Positions 10,276 to 22,329 of a DNA stretch of 64,000 nucleotides are shown here, in pieces; position 1 is the first letter of the stretch, and every line of letters begins with the position of its first letter. The position numbers were made by a program, and so were the translations under genes. The stretch is from Piezodorus guildinii. Taxonomy: Eukaryota > Arthropoda > Insecta > Hemiptera > Pentatomidae. Below the pieces are notes generated by a model. That model did not search any database, had not been told where the DNA came from, and saw only the letters and a program-made list of their open reading frames with translations. Location of the stretch: NCBI GenBank assembly GCA_023052935.1, contig CM041294.1, positions 12,883,791-12,947,790 of the forward strand. The letters are read 5' to 3'.

Positions 10276-10339
10276 AGTCATTTATATTAATTAATTATGT
10301 TTATCAGAGTCACGGTTACTATTATAGGACCTAAAACTT

Positions 10340-10640
10340 TACTTCTGTACTCACATCGCAAAATGGTACTTCACTTTTTCTAGAAATGAGGGTTTTCTCA
10401 TTATAGAATGGCTATTCGTTTATTTTTATAAGATTAGATGATTTTTATTAACAGGATTTTGATTAAACTCGCAATATCGATGTAAAATATAATTAGCTTC
10501 AAAACGATTAATATTTAATTTTGATACAAATAGTCTGACAGGACATAGATGCCGAAAGTTTAAATTTTCTTTTCTAAAGCACCTTTAATTTTGTAGATTC
10601 GAAAAAAAATAATCATATCATCTTGTAACATTGATGACCA
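10340..10640 (+). mobile_element. R900-related relic
   Basis: From about 10445 it matches the middle of R900 (GATTTTGATTAAACTCGC, ATCGATGTAAAAT, TGATGA near the end). The preceding piece (TTTTTCTAGAAATGAG, 10377) recurs at 26.3 kb, suggesting a diverged subfamily. Both termini are missing. Confidence 0.6.
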
Positions 10641-10912
10641 TTACGAAAAACCTCCTTCAGGATTCTTCTGAATTCGTGAGCGAAGAAACCTCCCAGTGAA
10701 GGCACTCCTTGGCGTGGAAGATCTGCTAAAGAAGTAGGCCTATGTTCCAGAAGCGTTTTAGTCTCGTAATGGTCATCAATGTTACAATATATGCCTAAAG
10801 GCATTTGTATATTACTTGTTGTCAAATAAATAATAAATAAAAAATATCATCTTGCTAGCTAAAAATGTATATGTATATATATATATATATATATGTACGT
10901 AAGAGAAAAAAG

Positions 10913-10970
<58 letters not shown>

Positions 10971-11246
10971 TTTTTTTACATAAGAAGTGTCATATAGATT
11001 TATAATACACCGTTGCAAAGACATATAGCTATATAAAAAAATATATCTTTTACACATTGTAAAAAGTTGTTTAATCAAACATGGGTATCTATCGAAATTC
11101 AATGATATTCTTTAACTTTCTATCATCTCTAAAATTATTTAAAAATTCTTAAATATAATTTAACAACGGAGGAAAGTGAAAATCGTATATAGCCCGCTCT
11201 AGGTTTATCCATAAAAATTGTCTTTTGTTATTAATGTAATATGACG
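10641..11246. repeat. Unassigned spacer with two (TA)n runs and a poly-T block
   Basis: Microsatellites lie at about 10866-10895 and 10916-10951, followed by a T-run to about 10977. No gene is recognised. Confidence 0.6.
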
Positions 11247-12159
11247 TTTTACTTTCACTTACTATATATAGTAAGGGGAAGTATTGCGATCGTGAAGATT
11301 TTCGAATTCCAGTTTTCAACGGAAATACACGTTTTAGGGTCCTCTGAGTCCAAATAACCAAGTCCCGCAAAAAGGTCTGTGTGTGTGTGTGTGTGTGTGT
11401 GTGGTAACTCCCGGGCGGAAACGGTAAGCCCTATAAAACTGAAATTTCATATTTAAGAAAAATATCCGCCCGATACGTTACAAAATCTTTTTCATCAAAA
11501 TGAGCTTACCAGAAGAGGCACTTTATACCATGCATTTTGCACCTTTTTTCGATTTTCTCAAAAACGGTTCCGACGATTTTGATTAAACTCGCTATATCGA
11601 TGTAAAATTTAATGGGCTTTAATATCATGTAGGTTTTATTCTGATTAAAATGGTCTGGCAGGGTTTAAATGCCGATATTTTAAATGTTCTTCCCCTAGAG
11701 TACCTTTAATTATGTAGATTCAATAAAAATAACTACATTATCTTGTTAACGCTGATGAAAAACAGGTAAATATATAAATTGAATAAATTTGATACCCAAC
11801 TAAAGGAGAAAACAGAAAATATATTTTTTTGATGCAATTTTTCGTTTTTGAACATAGCAACAGTAATATACATGTATGATATACCTTTAGAAAGCTAAAG
11901 ATTTTAGAAACAATATTATCTCATACACGAGCTTCTAAAAGTTAATAGAGAGTGATAAAAAGCCGATAATACTAACTGATTATTTTAGATAATAATATAA
12001 TAGATTTTTAAATAAAACACATGTTTCTATAGAAATTCCAGTTAATTAATTCTTTAATGGTTTCAAACATTTTTATCATTTAATGAATTTAAAAAATCTT
12101 TCATCGATTCTCAAAATGGAGGTAAGTAAAAGTCGTGTGTTGCCCGCACCAGATTTTTT
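11247..12159 (+). mobile_element. R900 repeat, near-complete copy 2
   Basis: Full structure: ACTTTCACTTAC at 11251-11262 with the overlapping palindrome, a long (GT)n at about 11377-11402, and a right end GTAAGTAAAAGT (one mismatch to the inverse) plus GTTGCCCGCACCAGA and a T-run. The (GT)n is clearly longer than in the 14.5 and 31.4 kb copies. Confidence 0.9.
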
Positions 12160-12658
12160 ATTTTACGCTTCGGCAAATAAATGAAGCCTTAATAGAAAAA
12201 TAATAAGTTAATTTATATTTATGAATATCAGCCTTGCAAGGAAGTTGTATTATTTGCTTTATCTGACCGTATCCGTTGCTTAGACATACTTAGTTAAAAA
12301 AATCAATAACTTTATCATATAATTTAATTATGAAATGGTATTTATTGACTTGTAACCGATAATTTGCACCCCTTATCTTGTTTGGTGGAAATGGTTATGG
12401 CCTTAGTGTGTGAGGATGTGTTTAGATAATGCCTCGGATAATTCCCTTGACTATTATGCTAATTAACACTGTTCCAGCCGCAGCTAATCTTGCAAGTGAA
12501 TTTATCAGGGGTTGTATTATGTACTGCATGTAATGAAGTGGCTTAAGGAGGTCGCCTCCGGCAAGCCTTACTTTAAAGGATCTTTTGTGTTTGACAGTGG
12601 TTTTAACCGTCTCGAGTATTTTTGCTTTTTATCTTTTAGTTTTAGTCGTATTTTCATT
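12160..12658. other. Unassigned, partly GC-balanced spacer
   Basis: About 12345-12600 is single-copy in this window and contains several TAATTA/ATTA homeodomain-type cores. It could be non-coding host DNA. No coding evidence. Confidence 0.35.
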
Positions 12659-13386
12659 TATCGGGTTGTTTCACATGAAATATCCGTTTTTATAGTTTCT
12701 GAAATACATAAAGGATTTTGCAGGTCTCTGTTGTTTTCTTCCGAATGTTTACATATTTAAAGTAGACAGTTACTAATCCTTTACCTTTGTATTATAAACA
12801 TTAGCTTCCCAATAAATTACCCAGTTATTAGTATACCACCAAATATGAACATGGAAACACGCGAATTTCGAGTAATATTTTTGTACGAGTTTAACTCCGC
12901 CATTCAGCAGCTGAGGTCGCTGGAAATATTTGCAAGAGGTTTGGGGGAGATTGTTAATGAACGGACCATTCGCCGTTGGTTTGCTTTCAAGTTTTCAGCA
13001 GGGGATACAGTAGAAGGAAACCACTACCAAACAGTTAAAGGACTCTCAGCACAACTAAATACATCTGCATCTACCGGTTCCAGACATTTAAAGTGTATTG
13101 GGAGAGTAAAAAAGCTCGATACATGGGTACCTCATGATCTCACTGAGCGGCAGCAAGACCCCATGTTTCAAAACATGCCGTGCAAAAATTGAAAGAACTG
13201 GGCTACGAAGTTCTTCCGCACCCACCATATTCTCCCGACTTGTCTCTTGAATTTAGACAACTTCGTCAAAGGAAAAGTTTTTGAAAATGATGATCAAGTG
13301 AAAAGTGCGTTTTCAGATTTTGTTTCACTTCAAAGCTCAGATTTTTTCAATTCGGGGATAAAAAAGTTGGTGTCACGTTGGGACAA
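12659..13386 (+). pseudogene. Mariner element M1, internally deleted transposase
   Basis: A TA dinucleotide (12659-12660) precedes a TIR containing GGGTTGTTTCACATGAAAT. The transposase frame from 12845 shows the mariner N-terminus (MNMETREFRVIFLYEF, then NERTIRRWFA helix-turn-helix and WVPHDLTERQ). It then jumps straight to the sequence coding ARPHVSKHAVQKLKEL, out of frame, at about 13155. This removes the first two catalytic aspartates of the DD34D triad. The later PPYSPDLS block is only partly kept, and NLDNFVKGKVF follows. A second gap removes PRGRPPS. No 3' TIR: homology to M3 stops near 13386. Non-functional. Confidence 0.88.
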
Positions 13387-13482
13387 ATTTCCCTCTTACT
13401 ATTCATATTAGATAATTAAATCATTTTGTTTTTCGGCACTAGTAAAGGGATTCAAAATAATTATATACTGATTTATTGTATT

Positions 13483-13752
13483 GGGAGCAGCGTGGTCTAG
13501 TGGTAGAGCACTAGTGTGCTGTTCTCTGTGTCCTGGGATCGAATAACGGCTATAGCGAGACCCTCCTGGGACAGACCCAGCCTCTATAAAGTGGGTACAT
13601 AAATTGGGGGAAAAAAACCTGGCGTCTGAGCGTGATAAAGGCCTAATCACCCCATTGCACTGCCGTTGGCCTAGAAATAGTAGGAATTTCTATATGTATT
13701 GAGCCCCAGATTCTTCATGGGTTGTACTGGTACAGGTTTTTTTTTTTTTTTC
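13483..13752 (+). mobile_element. tRNA-derived SINE family A, copy A1
   Basis: Starts GGGAGCAGCGTGGTCTAGTG with a pol III A box (TGGTCTAGTGG, 13493) and a degenerate B box (GGGATCGAATA, 13535) at tRNA-like spacing. A non-tRNA body (GAGACCCTCCTGGGACAG..., GCCGTTGGCCTAGAAA) and a poly-T tail at 13737 follow. Copies at 42.1 kb (inverted), 43.4 kb and a split one at 33.6/33.9 kb define the family. Confidence 0.85.
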
Positions 13753-13799
13753 CTTTTTTATCAGGTAAACCTACTTATATAGGTGTTATGTCTTCTAGG

Positions 13800-13800
13800 A

Positions 13801-13886
<86 letters not shown>
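13800..13886. repeat. (TC)n(TA)n microsatellite
   Basis: TC repeats to about 13840, then TA repeats to about 13886. Open frames across it encode only SLSLSL/YIYIYI and are artefacts. Confidence 0.95.
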
Positions 13887-13889
<3 letters not shown>

Positions 13890-14533
13890 ATATGTCGTTA
13901 TATCATCAAAAGATCGAGCCACTTTCCTAACTTCATAAATATGCTCTACAAAATGAAATATGTAAATAAAATAGGGAATATTACATATACATATAAAAGA
14001 AAAGGCTCCAAATCGACATATTCCATCCACGCACGGTTGTAATTTTCCATTGAGGAGAAACCGGAATATTATCCTTCGATTAGCCTGCCGGATTTGACAG
14101 TTGACTAAGAGAAAGGTGAGTTGGGAGGAAGCCGAGGACGTACCGTTGTGTGTATTTGCTTTGGAAATAGCCGCTTCTTGCCCAAACAACAAAGCCTCCT
14201 CTAAAAGCTTTGTTTGTTCTCTTCATTAGTGAGTGCTCAACGCTTAGTGATTCTCAAGAAGGTTCCACGGTTTGTTCCTTTGTAAACCGTCACACATCTC
14301 AAGAAGGAAATTTCCATCTCTAAGCTTTTGCTCAACTCGCTGCTCGCAGTTGAATTAGCCTAATCTCAAGAACATAATAGGCTAAGTTATGAACACGATC
14401 AGGAATATTGGAACCTTACTGACAATGATTCTCTCAAAGCGTACTATATTGCTGAAAGACGAACACATCGAAAATTGAGGATCATGAATGAAATCGCAAA
14501 GGTGGTTTTCATTGATTCGAAGAGATTTTCTTA
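13887..14533. other. Unassigned spacer, GC-balanced 14040-14370
   Basis: No gene or repeat match. AAGCTTTGTTTGTTCTC and the repeated CTCAAGAAGG (14253 and 14296) are the only local structure noticed. Confidence 0.35.
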
Positions 14534-15422
14534 TTTTACTTTCACTTACTATATATAGTAAGGAAAAGTATTGCGATCGTGAAAATTTTCGTATTCCAGT
14601 TTTCAACGTAAATACACGTTTTAGGGTCCCCTGAGTCCAAATAGCCAAATCCCGCAAAAAGGTCTGCGTGTGTGTGGTAACTGCTGGGCGGAAACGGTAA
14701 GTCCTATGAAACTGAAAATTCATATTTAAGACAAATATACGCCCGAGACGTGACAAAACTTTTTTCATCAAAGTGAGCTTACCAGAAGAGGCACTTTATA
14801 CCATGCATTTTGCACCTTTTTTCGATTTTCTCAAAAACGGTTCCGACGATTTTGATTAAACTCGCTATATCGATGTAAAATTTAATGGGCTTTAATATCA
14901 TGTAGGTTTTATTCTGATTAAAATGGTCTGACAGGGCTTAAATGCCGATATTTTAAATTATTTTTCTCTAAAGTACCTTTAATTTTGTAGGTTCAATAAA
15001 AATAACTATATTATCTTGTTAATGCTGATGATAAATATATAATGACAGGTAAATATAAAATTGAATAAATTCGATACACAAATAAAGGAGAAAACAAAAA
15101 ATACATTTCTTCAATGCAATTTTTTGTTTTTGAACATAAGAGCAGTAATATACATGTATGATATACCGTTGTAAAGCTTAAGATTTTAGAAGAAATATTA
15201 TCTTATACTCAAGCTTTTAAAAGTTCATAGAGAGTGATGAAAGGAAGATAAAACTAACTGATTATTTTAGATAAAAATATAATAGATTTTTTAATAAAAC
15301 ACATATTTCTATATTAATTCAATTATAACGCATTTTTATCTCAAACTGTATTTGAAAATTCTTTCATTGAGTTTAAAAATGGAGGTATGTGAAAGTCCTG
15401 TGTTGTCCGCACCAGATTTTTT
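14534..15422 (+). mobile_element. R900 repeat, near-complete copy 3
   Basis: Left end TTTTACTTTCACTTAC with the palindrome, a short (GT)n at about 14667-14677, and a right end mutated to GTATGTGAAAGT followed by GTTGTCCGCACCAGA and a T-run. Confidence 0.9.
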
Positions 15423-16304
15423 CAACCAGCCACATTCTAGAAAGTGACACCTGAAATAATTTCTTCAACTAATTTTAGATCTAGAATTAAATGATTTTTG
15501 CTTCATCAAAGTAAATAAATTAATTGCCAGGTTTATCTTTAAGAATGTTATTATTAAGGTTTGCTCTTGAACTTAGGAAAATCGTATTTATCTATCTGCT
15601 TTCAGTCCTGGTTATAATATTTTTTTCTCACAGACATCCCATCTCTCCTATAGAAAATCTATCGCTCTCTTGAAACAGTTCCCCTAAGGGCTTAAATAAG
15701 CGCTCGGCAAATTAACTGGGACTTTACAAGTGTTGAGAAATTGCATCGGAAATATGTCGGCGTATTTATATATTAATGTGGTACTGTCGACATAAATCCT
15801 CCCAGTCCCAACAGGGCATTATCCACGCCTCAATGGCACCGCGAGCTACGGCTTTGCGCCACTTCTCAACTGCGCAAAGAAAAAAAATTGCTGTTGTAAT
15901 GGTTCTGCGCGGGCCCACTGCTTCCTCGTCCTAGGATTTCTCAGTTCGAATCCTTGATTGGCCACGCTTATTTAATAAAAAAATATACTTCCACAACAAC
16001 ATAAGGCTGCTTATGAATAATAATGATAGTTAATTTTTTTTTTATATATACTCTATGGAGTTAGATCTTATTAACAAGGTTTTTTTTTTAGATAGATAGA
16101 TAGATAGAGAACTGTTTTTTATTTCTTTAAGCATATTACAACAAAAACAGATATTACAAATCTGTATAATATTACAAATTTAATCTCGAATCATAAGTTT
16201 AATATAATAATTTTGAAAGGATTTAGACGAAAAACATTTAAATTAAGAAAAATAGAATGTAATAAAAATAAATAAATAAATAAAAACAAAACATTAATTA
16301 TTAG
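15423..16304. other. Unassigned spacer; possible SINE-like fragment
   Basis: A GATA tetranucleotide run lies at about 16091-16110. Around 15899-15970 a B-box-like CAGTTCGAATCC sits in a GC-richer block, but no convincing A box at the right distance was found. Confidence 0.3.
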
Positions 16305-17192
16305 AAAAAATCTAGTGCGGGCAACACACGACATTCACTTACCTCCGTTGTTGAAATCGATTAAAGAATTTTCAAATACAGCTAGAGATAAAAATAAGTA
16401 AAACTAATAATGAATTAAATTTAACTAATAATTTATAAAGAAACATGTGTTTAAAAAAAACTATTATATTACTAACTAGATAATCAGTTAGTTTTATCGG
16501 TTTTTCATCACTCTTTATTAACGTTTAAAAGCTTGTGTATAAGATAATATTTTTTCTGAAATCGTTAGCTTTTCAACGGTATATTAAACATGTATATTAC
16601 TGTTCTGATAAAAACAAAAAAAATGTTTTGCACTTTTCTCGTTAAATTGTAATTCTAGTTCGCTTAACTTGCCTATTGAACCGTTATTTATGAATGCTGA
16701 CAAGAAGATATGCTTATTTTTGTAGAATCTACAAAATTAAAGGTACTTTAGAGGAAATAAATTAAAATATCGGCATTTAAGCCCAGCCAGACTATTTCAA
16801 TCAGAATAAAACCTACGTGATATTAAAGCCCATTAAATTTTACATTGATATAGCTAGTTTAATCAAAATCGTTAGAGCCGTTTTTTTTAAGAAAATCGAA
16901 AAAAGGTCCAAATTCATGGTAATAAGTTGTTATTCTGATTAGTTGATTTGCATAGTTAGTTGATTAGTTTATTGTTGATGGTTACTGGTAAAAAAATTGC
17001 TGTAACATCTCGGGCGTATAGTAGTTTCAAATATGAAATTTTAGTTTTATAGGTTTTCGTTTATGTGCTAGAGTTTACACACACAGAAACTCTAAATGTG
17101 TATTTCCGTTGAGAACTGGAATTCGAAAATGTTCACGATCGTAATACTTTCCGTTACCATATATTTCATACATAAGTAAGTGAAAGTAAAAA
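16305..17192 (-). mobile_element. R900 repeat, copy 4 (inverted)
   Basis: Begins AAAAAATCTAGTGCGGGCAA on the plus strand and ends GTAAGTGAAAGTAAAAA at 17177-17192. The terminal palindrome is decayed (CATATATTTCATACATAAG). Confidence 0.88.
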
Positions 17193-17386
17193 GGAAAGTT
17201 AAGGTTCCCAGGCTAGAAGCCAATCCGCGGCAGAAAAATGCCAAAACAAAACTAAGGAAATTAAATAAATAGCGTAAAATGGATCTTGCATATTTTAAAG
17301 GGAGTAAAAAATCCTTGGTTAAGCCTTCATTTGGAGTGGATATAAAATGGTGTTCATGAGATCCCTACTGATAATCATAAGTGGAA

Positions 17387-17483
17387 GGTCCGATTCGCCA
17401 CAGTGTCGTTTAATATAAATTTTAAAAAAAAACTCAAAAACAATATATATATATATATATACGACACTGTGGCGAATCGGACC
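17387..17483. repeat. 97 bp hairpin with perfect 23 bp arms
   Basis: Positions 17387-17409 and 17461-17483 are exact reverse complements (GGTCCGATTCGCCACAGTGT...). A 51 bp A/T loop ending in (TA)n lies between. More (TA)n follows at about 17496. The perfect arms suggest recent origin. It could be a tiny foldback MITE. Confidence 0.85.
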
Positions 17484-18403
17484 AAATTTTTCCTTATATA
17501 TATATATATATAGGCCGTTCTCAATGGTTCTTCAACGTGGTACGCAGTCAAGTTGCTGGAAAGATTTTACTGGTTTGGTCTATTGCGTTCATACATAAAC
17601 TCCATAGTTTCAGAATACAGAATTGCAGGTTTAGAAAACGATTATATTCGTTTCAAATATATAAAACTTAAATGTCCATGGGATTTTGCGTCATTGGCGC
17701 ACCCAACGGTTTGGCGCTGTGATCTCCCTTCAAGCCATAAAAAGGCGGGAAAAGGCTCGCAAAATGCCGTTTACCTTCGGCAAGCCGACCAAGAGGCTTA
17801 TAAGCACCTTCTGTATCTTTCACGGTGGCAGGGAGGAAGACATACGCTAGTGAGTGAGAGTATTTTTATTGGCCGTCATTCGTCGCACCCACTCTACCTC
17901 TGCTAGTTATTTTTAATTGATTAATTTTCTATTTTCCGTGATAGGGTTCAGCTTATTGAGTATATTGATGAAATTCTTTATTTTGATACTTTGTTTTAGA
18001 GAGAAAACATTTTGAAAAACCTTCGATTCGTCACTGACGCGCACCGTCACAGAAGCGAATTTTTAAAAATAATTAACAGATGAAAGAGGCGAGGACTGTC
18101 TTAAACCTTTTAGACGTTCAAAAACCTTCGGGAGATCATTCCAAAAATCATTGGCTCACCGACTCATCATTGGCTCAGCACTAGATCGTCATTAGCTCAC
18201 TTTCTGATTTCTGGAATAATTATTATTTTTAATTAATTAATTAATTATTAATGGAATTGATTATTTTGATAATTACACCGAATCAAGCTCTGCTGAGTGC
18301 TACATCAGATCAGATTTCATATATAGGGACACACAAAAAAAAAGGATGGACCGAAAATTGAACTTTTCTAATTTCCCAGAAAGACGCACCCGACTGTACG
18401 TTA

Positions 18404-18407
<4 letters not shown>
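17484..18407. other. Unassigned spacer
   Basis: A 117-codon frame at 17553-17906 shows no domain or motif I recognise. A small imperfect tandem repeat of ATCATTGGCTCA (unit ~19-20 bp, three copies) lies at about 18148-18202. Confidence 0.35.

Positions 18408-18462
<55 letters not shown>
18408..18462. repeat. (TA)n microsatellite
   Basis: Pure TA run. Frames of 65-148 codons overlapping it are mostly YIYIYI translation. Confidence 0.95.
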
Positions 18463-18468
<6 letters not shown>

Positions 18469-19640
18469 TTTTTTAAACTTCTATGGCGAACAGAATATAG
18501 TTCTAAATGTATTTCATTCGACACACCAAAACAATTATTCTAGGTACAAACGTATACATGCAAATATTTTTTGGTTTATTGTGCAACTTAGTTCACTTAA
18601 CAGAATATTTAGGTTTTCTTCCGAATTAATTCGGCCAATGGTATTTCAAGAGTTATTTTCTCTTTCAGGCGAACAGGAAAGTCTGATGCAGCTTTCAAAA
18701 CAGAATTTACAACTTTTTAATGTTGGCACTGAAAGACGAAGTGCACTGAATCAGAACCTGGCTAAGGACATGTACCAAGGTGCTCACATAACTCTTTGCC
18801 TAAAACGACTCCTCAGACATCGGAGATACAAGGAGGAGACATTAGCAGGCTAAGAAAGGGAGTTCTTAGGAGCAGATAAGGCTTACACCGCGTCACTGTA
18901 CCTCACCGGCTTTGGCAAATGGTCTTTGTAAGTGACTGTATTAATATCACCGGCATCCTTCCTGCCTCGTTTAGAGCAACTGCCGTGGCTAAGGAATTTT
19001 GCACTGTCTGTGACCTAATGGCATCAGCTCACTCATCTGCCTTGCGTCTCGAGCGTCCGCTGCTGGGTGGCAATTGCCGAGGAGGTTAAACTTAAACCTG
19101 AATCGCTTTTAGTTAAACATCATTAAGGTAAAATAGGTATTTTAGGAACGATCTCTTATTTTTGATAATTACTCATATATTCCTCATACATAATTTAATT
19201 GACGTTTCGGGGCCAAAAATGCCTCATCTTCTGAATTTTACAGTCCAAAATAAATACATCTTCCAATATTGCAAAAAAAAAAAAAAAAAAATGGTATAAG
19301 TTAAAAATCCTTATTTACTTTAATACTGGTCAGGTTTTTAAATATCTTTTGGTTATTAAAAATTTAACAATTTCATATTCTATTAACCATTTTATACACA
19401 GGCTAAGAATAGACTGGTAGACTGAAAAAAAAAAATAATAATCAGTAATGTAATTATATAAAATGTCTTGAAAGAAAAAAGTCAGGTGCGCTTGGTTTTG
19501 TGTCACCCAAGATTCCATTACACGTCTTAGTTTATTAAATACCTAGTATTTTGAAATGAATTTAAAACTAGAATTTTCTATCGACATAAGTCCATTCGCA
19601 CATTGGTCTCCTTGATGTGATGGTAGTAATCATATGATCT
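18463..19640. other. Unassigned spacer with GC-balanced block and one Penelope-like motif
   Basis: Positions 18760-19080 are GC-balanced and not repeated in the window. Near 19199-19235 the minus strand reads GAAGATGAGGCATTTTTGGC followed by CCCGAAACGTC. This GAAGATG...CGAAACG arrangement is found in Penelope-like element repeats. Confidence 0.4.
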
Positions 19641-20332
19641 TATAGTCCAAGAGCATGGTCCAGATGCATGGTTGACTACCTCATCGAACAAACTACATCT
19701 AGACATATTTTTAACGAATTCTTTCTACCATACTTATTACAAAAATCCACTTATTGCGGTCCCAAAACTCTTAATAATCAGCTAATTAATTTGATGAAGT
19801 GATCAATTATATCACAGTTACTAGTCCATCGAACATACGATTAGTTTTGATTTTAACTAGTCTGTTATGTCTCAGAAATGACGAAAATAGATTTCTTGCT
19901 GTTTAGAAACTCTTAATGAATGCCAGAAGAGCAAAGGTCCAGCAAAACCACGTGGAGGCTGGTAGCCCACACTTGAAGATAGCCCGTAGTGTGACTATTT
20001 CAGGTAAACAGTATAATAAGGTTGATCGAGGACTCCAAAGACATAAAATTGAGAAAATGCCAAAATGTAAATGTTCCATTTTTACTTTTTAAAATAAAAT
20101 AAATTTAATATATGTCTATGTCATGAATTATTAGCTCGTTAGAAAAAATAAACGAAATACTTAAAATTAATACCTACAATTCTTTGCATTATCTTATTTA
20201 CTTTAACTTGCGGTCATTAGTAAGAGTTTCTAAACAGCAATAAATGTATTTTCGTCATTTTTGAGACATAACAGAATAGTTAAAACAAAGTTAGATGAGA
20301 TAGTCAGCCAAGCATCTGGCTCCTTGACTATT
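19641..20332. mobile_element. TIR element relic (~0.69 kb) with TA-flanked ends
   Basis: Outer ends TAGTCCAAGAGCATGGTCCA (19643) and the inverse of TAGTCAAGGAGCCAGATGC (about 20312-20330) match. The inner parts of the arms match over about 65 bp: 19852-19918 (AACTAGTCTGTTATGTCTCA...) against 20222-20288 inverted. The left arm holds about 160 bp of extra sequence (about 19690-19850). Both ends abut TA, consistent with a Tc1/mariner-type MITE. No transposase coding was seen. Confidence 0.6.
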
Positions 20333-20460
20333 CCATCTTTTTAGTTGGTTTAGACATTTTTATCTTTAAAAAGCTTCTCAGAGACTGTAAAACAATAGAA
20401 AATGGAAATGTCAATCTATAATCTACTGATTTTCCCAAGCAACTGGATAAAAAGGTTGCC

Positions 20461-21221
20461 TAAGGTTTTGTCACATGAAATGTCCGTTTTCAAGGTAAAG
20501 GATTTTTATTAAAAATACGATATGAAAACAAGATAATTTTATTCGAAGTATTTACCTTCTTTTTCTACATATTTCTTCGAACTTTTTTATCTCTGAACTG
20601 AAAAACTCTGAGCTTTGAAGTGAAACAAAGTCTGAAAAAAACACTTTTCAAGTGATCATCATTTTCAAAAAGTTTTCCTTTGACGAAGTTGTCTAAATTC
20701 CTGAACAGGTGGTAATCTGTTGGAGACAAGTCGGGAAAATATGGTGGGTGCGGAAGAACTTCGTAGGATAGTTCTTTCAATTTTTGCACGGTATGTTTTG
20801 AAACATGGGGTCTTACTGCCGCTCAGTGGGATCATGAGGTACCCATGTATCGAGCTTTTCTACTTTCCCAATACACTTTAAATGTCTGGAAACGGTAGAT
20901 GCACTTGCATTTAGTTGTGCTGAGAATCATTTAGTGTAACTGTTTGGTAGGGGTTTCCTTCTACTTTATGTTTGAGGACATCGTTGTCTATTACGGACGG
21001 AGGTCTTCCTCGGGGCAAGTTTTCCAAGTCGGTATCCCCAGCTGAAAACTTAGCAAACCAACGGCGAATGGTCCGTTCATTAACACTCCCTTCCCCAAAC
21101 GCCTTGCAAATATTTATATTTAAATATGTAAACATTCGGAAGAAAACAACAGATACCTGCAAAATCCTTTATGTATTTCAGAAACTATAAAAACGTACAT
21201 TTCATGTGAAGCAACCCAATA
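20461..21221 (-). pseudogene. Mariner element M2, complete ends, internally deleted
   Basis: TA at 20461-20462 and 21220-21221 brackets ~28 bp TIRs (AGGTTTTGTCACATGAAATG at 20463; the inverse of TTGGGTTGCTTCACATGAAA at 21200-21219). Minus-strand coding pieces: GEGSVNERTIRRWFAKFSAG, then DLENLPRGRPPSVIDNDVLKH, then the C-terminal PPYFPDLSPTDYHLFRNLDN. The deletion joins the coding for ...LSGR/TERQ to that for ARPHVSKH at the same place as in M1 (20800-20822), removing the first two catalytic aspartates. Several frameshifts also exist. Movable at most in trans. Confidence 0.9.
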
Positions 21222-21674
21222 ATTAGATTAGAATGGAAATATTTGCACAGCGAAGTTCAGTATCAACATTGTCTCCTGAAGTGGATTGATGGGGCTCTAA
21301 AAAGGGACGAGAAGATAAAAATAAAAAACATATTATTTCACTAATGTGTTTGAATTTATTATCAGTAAACAAAATCTTCTTTTCTTTCACCGATTTATCA
21401 TATACCTGTATGGAATAAAATGGGAAAGATATAACAAGAGAGGTATTACATGGATCCATTACGCAGCAACACAACCTCTTGACTTGTGATTAACATGGGC
21501 TGTCAGGCAAGAATGTCCTTAATCCAACTCGTTTTCTGCGGGGTTTACTGTGCATTTTATGAGTCTGCTGGTATTTTCTTCAAGTTGTTCGTATATTCTT
21601 TTGTAATGGGTCCAGGATCAAAAGCTTTTGGCTTACACCTGTTAAAATGAGATGATAAAGAGTTCATTTTCATA
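21222..21674. other. Unassigned spacer
   Basis: No recognised gene or repeat. Confidence 0.35.
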
Positions 21675-21746
21675 CTGGGTTGTTTCACATGAAATGTCCG
21701 TTTTTATAGTTTCTGAAATCTGTTATTTTCTTCCGAATGTTTACAT
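21675..21746 (+). mobile_element. Mariner 5' end fragment M4
   Basis: A TA-preceded TIR (CTGGGTTGTTTCACATGAAA) and TTTTCTTCCGAATGTTTACAT match the first ~100 bp of M1/M3 with a 27 bp gap. LINE-like sequence follows directly. Confidence 0.85.
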
Positions 21747-22072
21747 CAGCTATCAGCAACAACGGAACCTTACATAGGGACTTACAATAACCAACAGTTG
21801 ACCAACATATACGAACACTCTATACTCGTTTTCACAGTAAACTTAACGGACACGACAATAGACTGATTTACGACATGTCAATAGCTGAAATGCCAGTCAG
21901 AAGAAGGCTAAAGAGAAACTGGATGAGAAACCTCCTCTGTTAGATTAAATCCTTGGAAGGGGTGCTGCTGGGCACTTTACTTCCCCATGCCTTACATGTC
22001 TGATCTTACATTTGCTGATTGTGATACAGCTTCTGACAGGTGTAAATAAAGATATGATGAGAAAAAAAAATC
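21747..22072 (+). pseudogene. Jockey-like LINE C-terminal relic with tail
   Basis: Reading GGAACCTTACATAGGGAC onward gives NNGTLHRDLQ-stop-PTVDQHIRTLYTRFHSKLNG, then RRRLKRNWMRNLLC and a stop at about 21944. The HRDLQ-P and RLKRxWxRDL blocks are standard at the C-terminus of Jockey-clade ORF2. The 3'UTR ends GTGTAAATAAAGATATGATG and an A-run near 22060-22072. It is one of several diverged Jockey lineages here. Confidence 0.65.
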
Positions 22073-22329
22073 AATCCAATGTTGTCAATTAAAAATAAGA
22101 CAGAAAACTTTTTAAAAATGAAACTTTCAGCCTTTTTTTTTCATATCCCCTTAATTTAAAATTCTTAACTTCTTTTTTTTCGTTACTGAATTATTCCTTT
22201 TTCCTGTAACTTACATACATTTTAAGGAATTGCGGAGTCGTTAAAAGTTTTAAAATAATTTTCAAAATGAAGTATTTCTGCGACGGGGCTCGCTTCTGGC
22301 TGTGAGGTGTCCTTAAAATTAGCTCATAA

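Noticed and set aside
13483..13560. Functional tRNA gene
   Set aside because: A and B boxes exist but no acceptor-stem pairing closes the fold, the B box is mutated, and the sequence continues into a shared repeat body. It is a SINE. The same reasoning applies to 32573, 33930, 35547, 40116 and 42321.
13946..14771. Frames over R900 copies (for example 14382-14771 minus)
   Set aside because: Equivalent frames in other R900 copies are broken or shifted and no protein-like conservation appears, so R900 is non-coding.
17553..17906. 117-codon frame as a possible host gene
   Set aside because: No family signature, no splice structure, and it begins right after (TA)n. Not supportable.
18407..18853. 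148-codon open frame beginning MYIYIYIY
   Set aside because: The first third is (TA)n translation and the rest shows no recognisable motif. Frames over (TA)n occur on both strands.
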